A DNA stretch of 5,739 nt from an uncultured Bordetella sp. (GTDB lineage: Bacteria; Pseudomonadota; Gammaproteobacteria; Burkholderiales; Burkholderiaceae_B), in the NCBI GenBank assembly GCA_937881145.1, contig CALGFL010000358.1, forward strand, positions 1 through 5,739, in the 5' to 3' direction. Of this stretch, positions 1-5,739 are shown piece after piece. Position 1 is the first letter of the stretch; every line of letters starts with the position of its first letter. The notes beneath the pieces are model-generated. The model ran no database searches. It was not told where the DNA came from and saw only the letters and a program-made list of their open reading frames with translations. Both the position numbers and the translations under genes were made by a program.

Positions 1-225
1 GGGCGGGCCGAAGAGCAGCACATGATCGAGCCACTCGCTGCGCCGGCGGGCCGCGGCGATGAAGATCTCCAGTTGCTCGCGCGCGCGGGACTGGCCGACG
101 TATTCCTGAAGCGCCTTCGGTCGCAGCGCCCGTTCGATGGATTCCTCGTTGGGCGAAACGGGCTGCGGCGCGACCAGGCGCGCCGGTTCGGGCAGCGAAG
201 AGAGCGAGTCGTTCTGGATGGCCAT
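1..225 (-). CDS. ruvB: RuvB, Holliday-junction branch-migration ATPase (N-terminal fragment)
   Basis: RuvB is the hexameric AAA+ motor that works with RuvA to drive branch migration of Holliday junctions in recombinational repair. Reading the minus strand from the ATG at 225-223 gives exactly 75 open codons to the window edge. The protein starts [20 protein letters not shown], continues through a [14 protein letters not shown] stretch (about residues 24-37) and EYVGQ (41-45), and ends in LLFGPP, the first half of the Walker A motif (family form GPPGLGKT). Walker B, the sensors and the winged-helix domain lie off the left edge. This start gives the usual RuvB beginning; only a weak purine-rich run (AAGGG, about 13 nt upstream) could serve as ribosome-binding site. 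A second ATG 7 nt upstream is out of frame. The gene is cut off from ruvA by three plus-strand genes, so it cannot share their transcript and probably uses a promoter in 226-311. Identity is secure from the motif string; the rest of the gene is unseen. Confidence 0.95.
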   Translation of the reverse strand, partial: MAIQNDSLSSLPEPARLVAPQPVSPNEESIERALRPKALQEYVGQSRAREQLEIFIAAARRRSEWLDHVLLFGPP

Positions 226-311
226 GGCGCATCGTACCGCACCCTTGCGCGCTTGGACTTTGTCGGCGATGCTGTCCGCGACTTTCCACTCCCCCGTCCC
301 AGGAACCGCGC
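226..311. promoter_or_regulatory. Divergent intergenic region, ruvB / hydroxyacid dehydrogenase
   Basis: These 86 nt separate two genes that start in opposite directions, so the region should hold the ruvB promoter and probably that of the dehydrogenase. I see no convincing sigma-70 pair in either direction. The best -10-like hexamer toward ruvB is TACGAT, about 7 nt before its ATG, but there is no matching -35 at 16-18 nt. Toward the dehydrogenase there is only the AGGA Shine-Dalgarno at 301-304. That promoters exist here follows from gene arrangement, not from a recognised motif. Confidence 0.4.
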
Positions 312-1226
312 ATGAAAGTGGTATTCATCGATGCGAACCCGACCCTGTCGGCCGTGGCCGAGCGCCTGCATCGCCCCGGCGATCCGGATCTGACCATCAA
401 CCGCCAGCCGGACATCACGCCCGAGCAGATCCCGGCGGCGCTCGGCGATGCCCAGATCGCCATCATCGACCACACTCGTCTGCCTACCGACATCGCCCGG
501 CGCTGCAAGAACCTCAAGCACGTGGTGTTCCTGGGCACGGGGCCGCAGTCCTACATGAGCCCGCAAGAGCTGGCGCAGATCGGCGTCCAGGTGCACATCA
601 TCAAGGGCTACGGCGACGTCGCCGTGGCCGAATGCGCCTTTGCCCTGATGTGGGCCGCGGCCCGCGGCTTCACCAAGATGGACCGGGGCATGCGCGCGGG
701 CAACTGGCTGCGCACCGACGCGGTGCAGCTCACCGGAAAAACGGTGGGGCTGGTGGGCTTCGGCGGTATCGCGGCCGAAATGGCGCGGCTGGCGCAAGGC
801 GCGGGCATGCGGGTCCTGGCCTGGAATCGCAGCAAGAAGTCGCATCCCGGCGTGACCTTCGTCGAGCTGGACGAATTGCTGGCGCAAAGCCATGTGGTGT
901 CGCTGCACCTGCTGCTCGACGACCAGACGCGCGGCCTGATCTCGGCCCGGCGCATTGCGCAAATGCGCGACGGCGTCATCCTGGTCAACACGGCGCGCGG
1001 CGCCATCGTCGACGAGGCCGCCATGATCGACGCGCTCAAGAGCGGCAAGATGCGCCACGCGGGCCTGGATGTGTACGCCGTCGAGCCCATGACGGCCGGC
1101 CATCCGCTTTACGAACTCGACAACGTGACCCTGTCGGCGCACTCGGCCTTTCGCACGCCGCAAGCCAGCGACAACCTCATCGAGGCCGCATTCGATCACT
1201 GCCGACGCGTATCCGGCAAGGCGTGA
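312..1226 (+). CDS. D-2-hydroxyacid dehydrogenase, GhrA-like (probable NADPH-dependent 2-ketoacid reductase)
   Basis: This 304-residue cytoplasmic enzyme belongs to the D-isomer-specific 2-hydroxyacid dehydrogenase family, which interconverts 2-ketoacids and D-2-hydroxyacids with NAD(P)H. The N-terminal part (about 1-100) and the last helices form the catalytic domain. The Rossmann domain occupies about 105-275, with its nucleotide loop at G149-F-G151-G-I-A154, so the third glycine of GxGxxG is alanine. The catalytic set is present: R229 in NTARG, E258 in YAVEP and H277 in SAHSAF. The end of the second Rossmann strand reads [12 protein letters not shown] (170-181), with no acidic residue and an Arg instead. 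E. coli GhrA, an NADPH-dependent glyoxylate/hydroxypyruvate reductase, has a very similar W-S-R-T-R-K-S-W-P-G-V there, which suggests NADPH use. The ATG is chosen because AGGA (301-304) lies 7 nt upstream. It is first of three same-strand genes and is followed by an 81-nt gap. Family is near certain; the substrate (glyoxylate, hydroxypyruvate or another ketoacid) is not determined. Confidence 0.9.
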   Translation: MKVVFIDANPTLSAVAERLHRPGDPDLTINRQPDITPEQIPAALGDAQIAIIDHTRLPTDIARRCKNLKHVVFLGTGPQSYMSPQELAQIGVQVHIIKGYGDVAVAECAFALMWAAARGFTKMDRGMRAGNWLRTDAVQLTGKTVGLVGFGGIAAEMARLAQGAGMRVLAWNRSKKSHPGVTFVELDELLAQSHVVSLHLLLDDQTRGLISARRIAQMRDGVILVNTARGAIVDEAAMIDALKSGKMRHAGLDVYAVEPMTAGHPLYELDNVTLSAHSAFRTPQASDNLIEAAFDHCRRVSGKA

Positions 1227-1268
1227 AGCCATAAACGCGGGGCGGTAAATACGGGGTAATCAGTTAGA

Positions 1269-1298
1269 CTCGAAAATTGCTTACGCGCCATTTTCGAG
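1269..1298. repeat. Perfect 9-bp inverted repeat overlapping the dehydratase ribosome-binding site
   Basis: CTCGAAAAT (1269-1277) and its exact reverse complement ATTTTCGAG (1290-1298) flank a 12-nt spacer, with arm centres 21 bp apart, about two helical turns. The right arm runs into the GAGGAG Shine-Dalgarno (1296-1301) of the dehydratase starting at 1308. The repeat lies in a short AT-rich stretch unlike the flanking coding DNA. It could be an operator for a dimeric regulator. In the transcript it could also form a hairpin covering half of the Shine-Dalgarno. The symmetry is directly visible; both functions are inference. Confidence 0.5.
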
Positions 1299-1307
1299 GA
1301 GCCTCTC

Positions 1308-2279
1308 ATGTCGTCCCCCGTACTGCCTACCTATGCCGATGTCGAAGCCGCCGCCGCACGTATCGCGGGCGTGGCGCACTGCACGCCGGTGCTGACTTCA
1401 TCGACGGCCGATGCCCTGGTGGGGGCGCGTGTGTTCTTCAAGTGCGAGAACTTCCAGCGCATGGGGGCCTTCAAGTTCCGCGGCGGCTACAACGCCATTT
1501 CCAAGCTCACGCCCGCGCAGAAGCAGGCCGGCGTGCTGACCTTCTCGTCGGGTAACCATGCCCAGGCCATCGCCCTGGCTGCCAAGCTGCTGGGCGTGTC
1601 GGCCACGATCGTCATGCCGCTGGACGCCCCGGCGGCCAAGCGCGCGGCCACCGAGGGCTACGGCGGCAAGGTCGTGACCTACGACCGCTACAAGGAAGAC
1701 CGCGCAGCCGTGGCCCGCGCGCTGCAGGAGAAGACCGGCGCCGTGCTGATCCCGCCCTACGACCACGATGACGTGATCGCCGGGCAGGGTACGGCCGCCA
1801 AGGAATTGATCGAGGAAGTCGGCCAGCTGGATTATCTGCTCACCCCGCTGGGCGGCGGCGGCCTGCTGTCGGGCTCGCTGTTGTCGGCGGGCGCCTTGAG
1901 CCCGGCGTGCAAGGTCTACGGCGTCGAACCCGAGGCGGGCAACGACGGGCAGCAGTCGCTGCGCAAAGGCGAGGTGGTGCGTATCGACACGCCCAAGACG
2001 CTTGCCGACGGCGCGGCGACGCCGTATCTGGGCGACATCACGTTTCCCATCATCAAGCAACGGGTCACCGACATCGTCACGGTCAGCGACGCGCAGCTGG
2101 TGCAGACCATGAAATTCTTCGCCGAGCGCATGAAGATGGTGGTCGAGCCCACCGGCTGCCTGGCCGCCGCCGCGGTGCTGCAGAAGGTCGTGTCCCTGCC
2201 TGCAGGCGCGCGGGTAGGCGTGGTGCTGAGCGGCGGCAACGTCGACCTTGCCGCCTATGGCAAACTGCTGGCCGGCTGA
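1308..2279 (+). CDS. PLP-dependent dehydratase, threo-3-hydroxyaspartate ammonia-lyase / serine racemase-like
   Basis: This 323-residue cytoplasmic enzyme is a fold-type II PLP enzyme related to threonine dehydratase and serine racemase. Such enzymes remove water and ammonia from beta-hydroxy amino acids to give 2-ketoacids. The PLP lysine is K56 in GAFKFRGG (53-60). SSGNHAQ (80-86) and the phosphate-binding GGGGL loop (182-186) follow, and SGGN (308-311) closes the domain. E207, G211 and D213 in VEPEAGNDGQ match the spacing of the divalent-metal ligands of mammalian serine racemase (E210, A214, D216). There is no C-terminal ACT domain, so it is not the biosynthetic, isoleucine-regulated IlvA type. 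Motifs such as GAFKFRGGYNA, FFAERMKMVVEPTGC and IDTPKTLADGA fit the group annotated as threo-3-hydroxy-L-aspartate ammonia-lyase, which would yield oxaloacetate. L-serine or L-threonine dehydration, or racemisation, remain possible. The ATG follows GAGGAG by 6 nt. The lipoprotein gene follows after 32 nt and is probably co-transcribed. Confidence 0.88.
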   Translation: MSSPVLPTYADVEAAAARIAGVAHCTPVLTSSTADALVGARVFFKCENFQRMGAFKFRGGYNAISKLTPAQKQAGVLTFSSGNHAQAIALAAKLLGVSATIVMPLDAPAAKRAATEGYGGKVVTYDRYKEDRAAVARALQEKTGAVLIPPYDHDDVIAGQGTAAKELIEEVGQLDYLLTPLGGGGLLSGSLLSAGALSPACKVYGVEPEAGNDGQQSLRKGEVVRIDTPKTLADGAATPYLGDITFPIIKQRVTDIVTVSDAQLVQTMKFFAERMKMVVEPTGCLAAAAVLQKVVSLPAGARVGVVLSGGNVDLAAYGKLLAG

Positions 2280-2311
2280 TTCCAAATCATAAAACCAAGG
2301 GGATACGAAGC

Positions 2312-3085
2312 ATGAAACGCTTGCGATACGCCGCAGGGGCCGGCGTGGCGGTGCTGGGGCTGGCCGGTTGCATGGGGCCCACCTCGCTCAAGCCCATGCT
2401 GGATGACAGCGAAGGCTATTCGGTGCGCTATTTCAGTCTCAACATGCTCTCGCCCGCGGCGAGGGCGTCGCTGGCCGCGCCGGGGACCGAGCCGCTGGGC
2501 TTCAAGCGCCTGACGGCCAAGGGCGAAGTCCTGGTGTCCGACACCAATGCGCCCGCTTCGCATCGCCACATCGTCTTCGAGCACACCCTGATCAACGACG
2601 GCAACGACGGCATGGTGCGCGCGATCGAGCGCCGCAGCGTGGACGGCCTGCCGCTGCTGATCGACTATTGGTCGTCGTATCGCGGCGTGGCCATGCTGTC
2701 CGTGCAGCGCGGGTTGCCTGCCCGCAACCTGGCCGCGCCCATCATGTCCGTGCGCAGCGTATCGACCTGGAAAAGCATGGCGAACATGCAGGAGCACACG
2801 ACCTACGACTATGTCGCGAACTACGGCTATGGCGATCCGCTGCGGCCCTCGCTCAAGCTCGAGCGGCGCTGCATGTCCGGCACGTTCCACGACGCGGGAA
2901 AGATCGCCCCGGGGTTGACCGGGCAGGCCATCGATCTGACCTGCGACGACATCAACGGCAGCGGCGCGAAATCCGCACAGTCGGACTTCGTCTGGCTGCG
3001 CCAGTACGGCGTCGCGCTGGTGACGAAGCTGACCACGCTCAACGGCATCACCTCGTTCAAATATGACAGCGTGACGGCGCAGTAG
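2312..3085 (+). CDS. Putative lipoprotein of unknown function
   Basis: I do not recognise this 257-residue protein. It starts with a lipoprotein signal peptide: basic MKRLR, a hydrophobic core rich in Ala, Gly, Val and Leu (6-18), and the lipobox LAGC with the acylated cysteine at C20. The residue after C20 is Met rather than Asp, so under the Lol sorting rule the mature protein is expected in the outer membrane, facing the periplasm. The mature part (about 237 residues) has no further membrane segment, repeats or catalytic motif I can name. It is rich in aromatic and polar residues, as in YSVRYFSLNM (37-46) and YDYVANYGYGDP (165-176). It has two other cysteines, C187 and C211, which could form a disulfide in the periplasm. 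The ATG follows AAGGGGA (2297-2303) by 8 nt. The same frame stays open far upstream, but that part overlaps the dehydratase gene and is not coding. Lipoprotein status is well supported; its link to the two enzyme genes is positional only. Confidence 0.82.
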   Translation: MKRLRYAAGAGVAVLGLAGCMGPTSLKPMLDDSEGYSVRYFSLNMLSPAARASLAAPGTEPLGFKRLTAKGEVLVSDTNAPASHRHIVFEHTLINDGNDGMVRAIERRSVDGLPLLIDYWSSYRGVAMLSVQRGLPARNLAAPIMSVRSVSTWKSMANMQEHTTYDYVANYGYGDPLRPSLKLERRCMSGTFHDAGKIAPGLTGQAIDLTCDDINGSGAKSAQSDFVWLRQYGVALVTKLTTLNGITSFKYDSVTAQ

Positions 3086-3106
3086 CGTGACAGGGCAGGG
3101 CTGATC

Positions 3107-3130
3107 CGCGGCGGCAGACTCGCCGCCGCG
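3107..3130. terminator. GC-rich hairpin between convergent gene ends
   Basis: CGCGGCGGC (3107-3115) and GCCGCCGCG (3122-3130) pair perfectly as nine G-C pairs around a 6-nt loop. An outer AGGGC (3097-3101) can also pair with GCCCT (3133-3137) across an unpaired left-side bulge. The hairpin begins 21 nt past the lipoprotein stop and 10 nt past the ruvA stop, in the 55-nt gap between convergent genes, so it could end transcripts from both sides. Neither side has a T-tract, so it is not a classical intrinsic terminator. It may act by slowing polymerase with Rho, or by protecting 3' ends. Confidence 0.5.
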
Positions 3131-3140
3131 CGGCCCTCGG

Positions 3141-3713
3141 TCAGCGCGCCAGCGCCTTGAGCGCCAGCTTGATTCCGTCGGACACGCCCGCGCCTTCGGG
3201 CAGCTGCTTGAGCGCGGCGGCGGATTCCTTGTCGGAATAGCCCAGGGCCAGCAGGGCGTTGAGAATGTCGGTCTGGTTGTCGGGCAAGGCATGGGCGACG
3301 GCGCCGATGTCGGCGCCCAGCTTGCCGCGCAGCTCCAGCAGCAGGCGCTCGGCGGTCTTCTTGCCGATGCCGGGCACGCGCGTGAGCCGCCCGGATTCCT
3401 GCAGCGTGACGGCCTGGGCCAGCTCGGCCACCGACATGCCCGACAGCACCGCCAGCGCGATGCGCGCGCCGATGCCGGTGACCTTGATCAGCTGCCGGAA
3501 AACGCCGCGCTCGCTGGCGCTGGCGAAGCCGAACAGCAGATGCGCGTCCTCGCGCACCACCAGATGGGTGTAGAGCGTCACCTTCGCGCCGTTCTCGGGC
3601 AAGGTATAGAGCGTGCTCATGGGCACGTCGATTTCATAGCCCACGCCGCCCACGTCCACGCAGACAGTGGGCGGGGTCTTTTCGAGCAGGGTTCCGGTTA
3701 TGCGTCCGATCAT
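3141..3713 (-). CDS. ruvA: RuvA, Holliday-junction DNA-binding subunit
   Basis: RuvA tetramers hold the four-way junction in a square-planar form and load RuvB rings for branch migration. The product is 190 residues, close to the family norm (E. coli about 203). Domain I is an OB fold (about 1-62) starting [12 protein letters not shown]. The acidic pin residues E55 and D56, which separate strands at the crossover, are at the same numbers as in E. coli. Domain II has two helix-hairpin-helix motifs, [14 protein letters not shown] (78-91) and [13 protein letters not shown] (113-125). After a flexible linker (about 135-147), domain III (about 148-190) is the RuvB-contacting three-helix bundle. 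The start is fixed by the conserved MIGRI. Upstream there is no clear Shine-Dalgarno; a TAGAAT hexamer at 3727-3722 resembles a -10 but has no -35. ruvC ends 42 nt upstream. Unusually, ruvB is not next: downstream is a convergent lipoprotein gene. Confidence 0.97.
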   Translation of the reverse strand: MIGRITGTLLEKTPPTVCVDVGGVGYEIDVPMSTLYTLPENGAKVTLYTHLVVREDAHLLFGFASASERGVFRQLIKVTGIGARIALAVLSGMSVAELAQAVTLQESGRLTRVPGIGKKTAERLLLELRGKLGADIGAVAHALPDNQTDILNALLALGYSDKESAAALKQLPEGAGVSDGIKLALKALAR

Positions 3714-3755
3714 GCGGCGAGATTCTACGCCGACCCGGCTGATTCGGTTGCGCGC

Positions 3756-4298
3756 CTAGCCGCGCAGGCGTCCGGCCCGCACGCGCGCCCGCGAACTGGG
3801 CGAGCCCTGGGCCTGTGTCAAGCGCTGCTGCAGCGGCGCGACGTGCGCGTGGCAGATGGCGCAGGCCAGGGCGTCCGCCGAGTCGGGCGCGGGCGTGCCG
3901 TTCAAGGACAGCAGGCGCTGCACCATCATCTGCACTTGTTCCTTGGCCGCGCGGCCGGTGCCGACCACGGCTTTCTTGATCTGCAAGGCGGTGTATTCGT
4001 GCACGTCGAGATGGCTGTCGGCCAGTGCACACAGGGCCGCGCCGCGCGCCTGGCCCAGCAGCAAGGTCGAGGCCGGATTGGTGTTCAGAAAAACGATTTC
4101 GAGCGCGGCCACGTCCGGCTGCGTCTCGCGGGCGACCTCGCGCAGATTGTCCAGGATCACTTTGAGCCGCTCGGGCAGCGGCAGTTCGGACGGGACCACG
4201 ATGGTCCCGCTGGCCACATAGCGCAGCCGCATGCCCTCGGTGTCGATGACGCCGAAGCCGGTGCGGCGCAGGCCGGGATCGATGCCGAGCACCCTCAT
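3756..4298 (-). CDS. ruvC: RuvC, Holliday-junction resolvase
   Basis: RuvC is a dimeric Mg-dependent endonuclease that makes paired symmetric nicks in Holliday junctions, completing the RuvABC pathway. The product is 180 residues, the usual size. Four acidic catalytic residues are visible: D7 in GIDPGL, E67 in LEIVF, D139 in APDS and D142 in ADALA, equivalent to D7, E66, D138 and D141 of E. coli. The LGQARGAAL segment (81-89) and F70 in EIVF are also typical. The C-terminus is a short basic tail ([13 protein letters not shown]) and varies in the family. MRVLGIDPG fixes the start, although no good Shine-Dalgarno precedes it; translation may depend on coupling or on A/U-poor local signals not obvious by eye. 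It lies 44 nt after purH and 42 nt before ruvA, so one transcript for all three is likely. Confidence 0.97.
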   Translation of the reverse strand: MRVLGIDPGLRRTGFGVIDTEGMRLRYVASGTIVVPSELPLPERLKVILDNLREVARETQPDVAALEIVFLNTNPASTLLLGQARGAALCALADSHLDVHEYTALQIKKAVVGTGRAAKEQVQMMVQRLLSLNGTPAPDSADALACAICHAHVAPLQQRLTQAQGSPSSRARVRAGRLRG

Positions 4299-4342
4299 GC
4301 GCGTGTCGGGCCGCGGGGCATCGAAGTCGGCAGCCGGCCGGC

Positions 4343-5739
4343 TTAGTGGCGGAAGTGACGGGTGCCCGCGAGCACCATGGCGATGCCGCGTTCTTCGGCC
4401 GCCGCGATCACTTCGTCGTCGCGCACGCTGCCGCCGGGCTGGATCACGCAGGTCGCGCCCGCGTCCACGATCACGTCCAGGCCGTCGCGAAAGGGGAAGA
4501 AGGCGTCCGACGCGGCGGCCGAACCCTTGAGCGACAGGCCCGCGTTGGCGGCCTTGATCGAGGCGATGCGCGCCGAGTCGATGCGGCTCATCTGGCCCGC
4601 GCCCACGCCCAGCGTGAGGCCGTTGCCGGCGAAGACGATGGCGTTGGACTTGACGAACTTGGCCACCTTCCACGCGAACAGCAGATTGTTCATCTCGTTC
4701 TCGGTGGGCTTGCGCGAGGTGACGACCTTGAAGTGGGCGAACGGGGGGTCGTAGAAATCGGGCGTCTGCACCAGCCAGCCGCCGCCCACGCGCTTGACGT
4801 CGTAGGCGTTCTGGCCGTCGCCCAGGGGCAGGGTCAGCACGCGCACGTTCTTCTTGGCGGCCAGGAGCGCCAGCGCGTCGTCGTCGTAGCCGGGGGCCAG
4901 CAGCACTTCCATGAACTGCTTGCTTACGGCTTGCGCCGTGGCCAGGTCGACCTTGCGGTTAAAGGCAATGATGCCGCCGAAGGCCGAAGTGGGGTCGGTC
5001 TTGAAGGCCTGGCGATACGCGCTGAACGCGTCGGCCGCCACGGCCACGCCGCAGGGGTTGGCGTGCTTGACGATGACGCAGGCCGGAAGCTGAAAGCTGC
5101 GCACGCATTCCCACGCGGCGTCGGCATCGGCGATGTTGTTGTACGAGAGCTCTTTGCCTTGCAGCTGCGCATAGCCGGCCAGCAAGCCCACGGGGCGCTG
5201 CGGGTCGACGTAGAAGGCCGCGGTCTGGTGCGGGTTCTCGCCGTAGCGCAGGGTCTGCTCGCGCTGGATCTGCAGGGTCAGCACGCCCGGATATTCGGTG
5301 CGCTCGGGCGCGGCGTTCTGCTCGGGCGTCGAGTCTTTCAGGCTGCTTAGGTAGGCGGCGATGGCGCCGTCGTAGGAGGCCGTGTGGGCGTAGACCTTGC
5401 CGGCCAGCTCCAGGCGCAGCGAGTAGGAGGTGCCGTCGTTCTCGTCGATCTCGTCGAGCACGCGGGCGTAGTCGCACGGGTCGATCACCACCGTGACGCC
5501 GCCGATTTCGGTGCCGTGGTTCTTGGCTGCGGCGCGCAGCATGGCCGGGCCGCCGATGTCGATGTTCTCGACGGCGTCGGCGAAGGTGCAGTCCGGCTTG
5601 ATGATGGTTTCGCGGAAGGGATAGAGGTTGACCACCAGCAGGTCGATGGTGTCGATGCCGTGTTCGGCGATTGTCTTGAGGTGCTCTTCGCTGTCACGGC
5701 GGGCCAGCAGGCCGCCGTGGATCTTGGGATGCAGTGTAT
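4343..5739 (-). CDS. purH: PurH, bifunctional AICAR formyltransferase / IMP cyclohydrolase (5' end missing)
   Basis: PurH performs the last two steps of purine synthesis: it formylates AICAR with 10-formyl-THF, then closes the ring to give IMP. About 464 C-terminal residues are visible, starting at TLHPKIHGG. By comparison with E. coli PurH (TLHPKVHGG near residue 70), roughly 70 N-terminal codons lie off the right edge. The rest of the MGS-like cyclohydrolase domain is present ([25 protein letters not shown]). The transformylase domain begins around RYGENPHQ and includes [13 protein letters not shown], the catalytic Lys-His in VKHANPCGV (codons near 5068-5063), [37 protein letters not shown] and [11 protein letters not shown]. 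It ends with the family-typical RHFRH. A GTG at 5635 inside VVNLYPF is not the start, because conserved sequence continues upstream in frame to the edge. I see no frameshift or missing key residue. It is upstream of ruvC and probably co-transcribed. Confidence 0.98.
   Translation of the reverse strand, partial: TLHPKIHGGLLARRDSEEHLKTIAEHGIDTIDLLVVNLYPFRETIIKPDCTFADAVENIDIGGPAMLRAAAKNHGTEIGGVTVVIDPCDYARVLDEIDENDGTSYSLRLELAGKVYAHTASYDGAIAAYLSSLKDSTPEQNAAPERTEYPGVLTLQIQREQTLRYGENPHQTAAFYVDPQRPVGLLAGYAQLQGKELSYNNIADADAAWECVRSFQLPACVIVKHANPCGVAVAADAFSAYRQAFKTDPTSAFGGIIAFNRKVDLATAQAVSKQFMEVLLAPGYDDDALALLAAKKNVRVLTLPLGDGQNAYDVKRVGGGWLVQTPDFYDPPFAHFKVVTSRKPTENEMNNLLFAWKVAKFVKSNAIVFAGNGLTLGVGAGQMSRIDSARIASIKAANAGLSLKGSAAASDAFFPFRDGLDVIVDAGATCVIQPGGSVRDDEVIAAAEERGIAMVLAGTRHFRH

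Noticed and set aside
137..1234. 365-codon plus-strand frame overlapping ruvB and the dehydrogenase
   Set aside because: Arg- and Ala-rich out-of-frame translation with no motif; it covers the Rossmann and catalytic motifs of the real gene in another frame.
1398..2285. 295-codon minus-strand open frame opposite the dehydratase gene
   Set aside because: It mirrors a gene with a full set of PLP-enzyme motifs and a strong Shine-Dalgarno. Its translation is low-complexity (Gly, Arg, Ala, His, Gln), typical of antisense frames in high-GC DNA.
226..3140. Possible mobile element or genomic island carrying the three plus-strand genes
   Set aside because: I see no transposase, integrase, tRNA, terminal inverted repeats or target duplications at either joint, and the base composition looks like that of the flanking ruv and pur genes.
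2255..3292. 345-codon minus-strand frame across the lipoprotein gene and the ruvA 3' end
   Set aside because: It would overlap three supported genes and the terminator-like hairpin, and its composition is that of a GC-rich shadow frame.
4332..4343. 12-bp perfect palindrome AGCCGGCCGGCT at the purH stop
   Set aside because: It has no loop to form a hairpin, no T-tract, and is made of GGCC/CCGG units that arise easily at this GC content, so it is not called as a terminator or operator.
3756..4673. 305-codon version of ruvC with a long N-terminal extension
   Set aside because: The extra N-terminal part is antisense-like Arg/Gly-rich sequence from the purH region in another frame. Family homology begins at MRVLGIDPG (4298), giving the normal 180 residues.
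4346..5350. 334-codon plus-strand open frame opposite purH
   Set aside because: It is the antisense of clearly conserved PurH sequence. The Ala/Gly/Arg/Val/His-rich translation has no recognisable motif.

Overview
The window looks like a high-GC betaproteobacterial chromosome, most likely Burkholderiales and probably Alcaligenaceae (Bordetella/Achromobacter-like). This rests on the strong GC bias of all coding frames, the purH-ruvC-ruvA gene order, and a RuvB N-terminus with the '[14 protein letters not shown]' type of leader that I associate with betaproteobacteria. The genus is recalled rather than searched, so it is an inference.

Layout. The right half (3141-5739) is a minus-strand block transcribed right to left: the C-terminal ~464 residues of purH (purine biosynthesis; its 5' end lies off the right edge), then ruvC (Holliday-junction resolvase), then ruvA (junction-binding subunit). 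The gaps are only 44 and 42 nt, so the three are probably co-transcribed. At the extreme left (1-225), also on the minus strand, are the first 75 codons of ruvB, the branch-migration motor. This fragment is open to the left edge.

Between ruvA and ruvB, on the plus strand, sit three genes: a D-2-hydroxyacid dehydrogenase resembling NADPH-dependent glyoxylate/hydroxypyruvate reductases (312-1226), a PLP-dependent fold-type II dehydratase of the threo-3-hydroxyaspartate ammonia-lyase/serine racemase group (1308-2279), and an unrecognised lipoprotein (2312-3085). They run divergently from ruvB and convergently to ruvA. ruvA and ruvB, which are adjacent in many bacteria, are therefore separated by about 2.9 kb of opposite-strand metabolic genes, and ruvB must be transcribed from its own promoter.

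Non-coding features: an 86-nt divergent region between ruvB and the dehydrogenase; an AT-rich 81-nt gap before the dehydratase with a perfect 9-bp inverted repeat that overlaps its Shine-Dalgarno; and a perfect 9-bp GC hairpin between the convergent ends of the lipoprotein gene and ruvA. I see no rRNA, tRNA, CRISPR array, insertion sequence or phage feature. Most of the window is ordinary core genome. The points worth a second look are the split ruvAB, the inverted repeat, the cofactor and substrate questions for the two enzymes, and the orphan lipoprotein. I did not find a clearly new multi-gene system.
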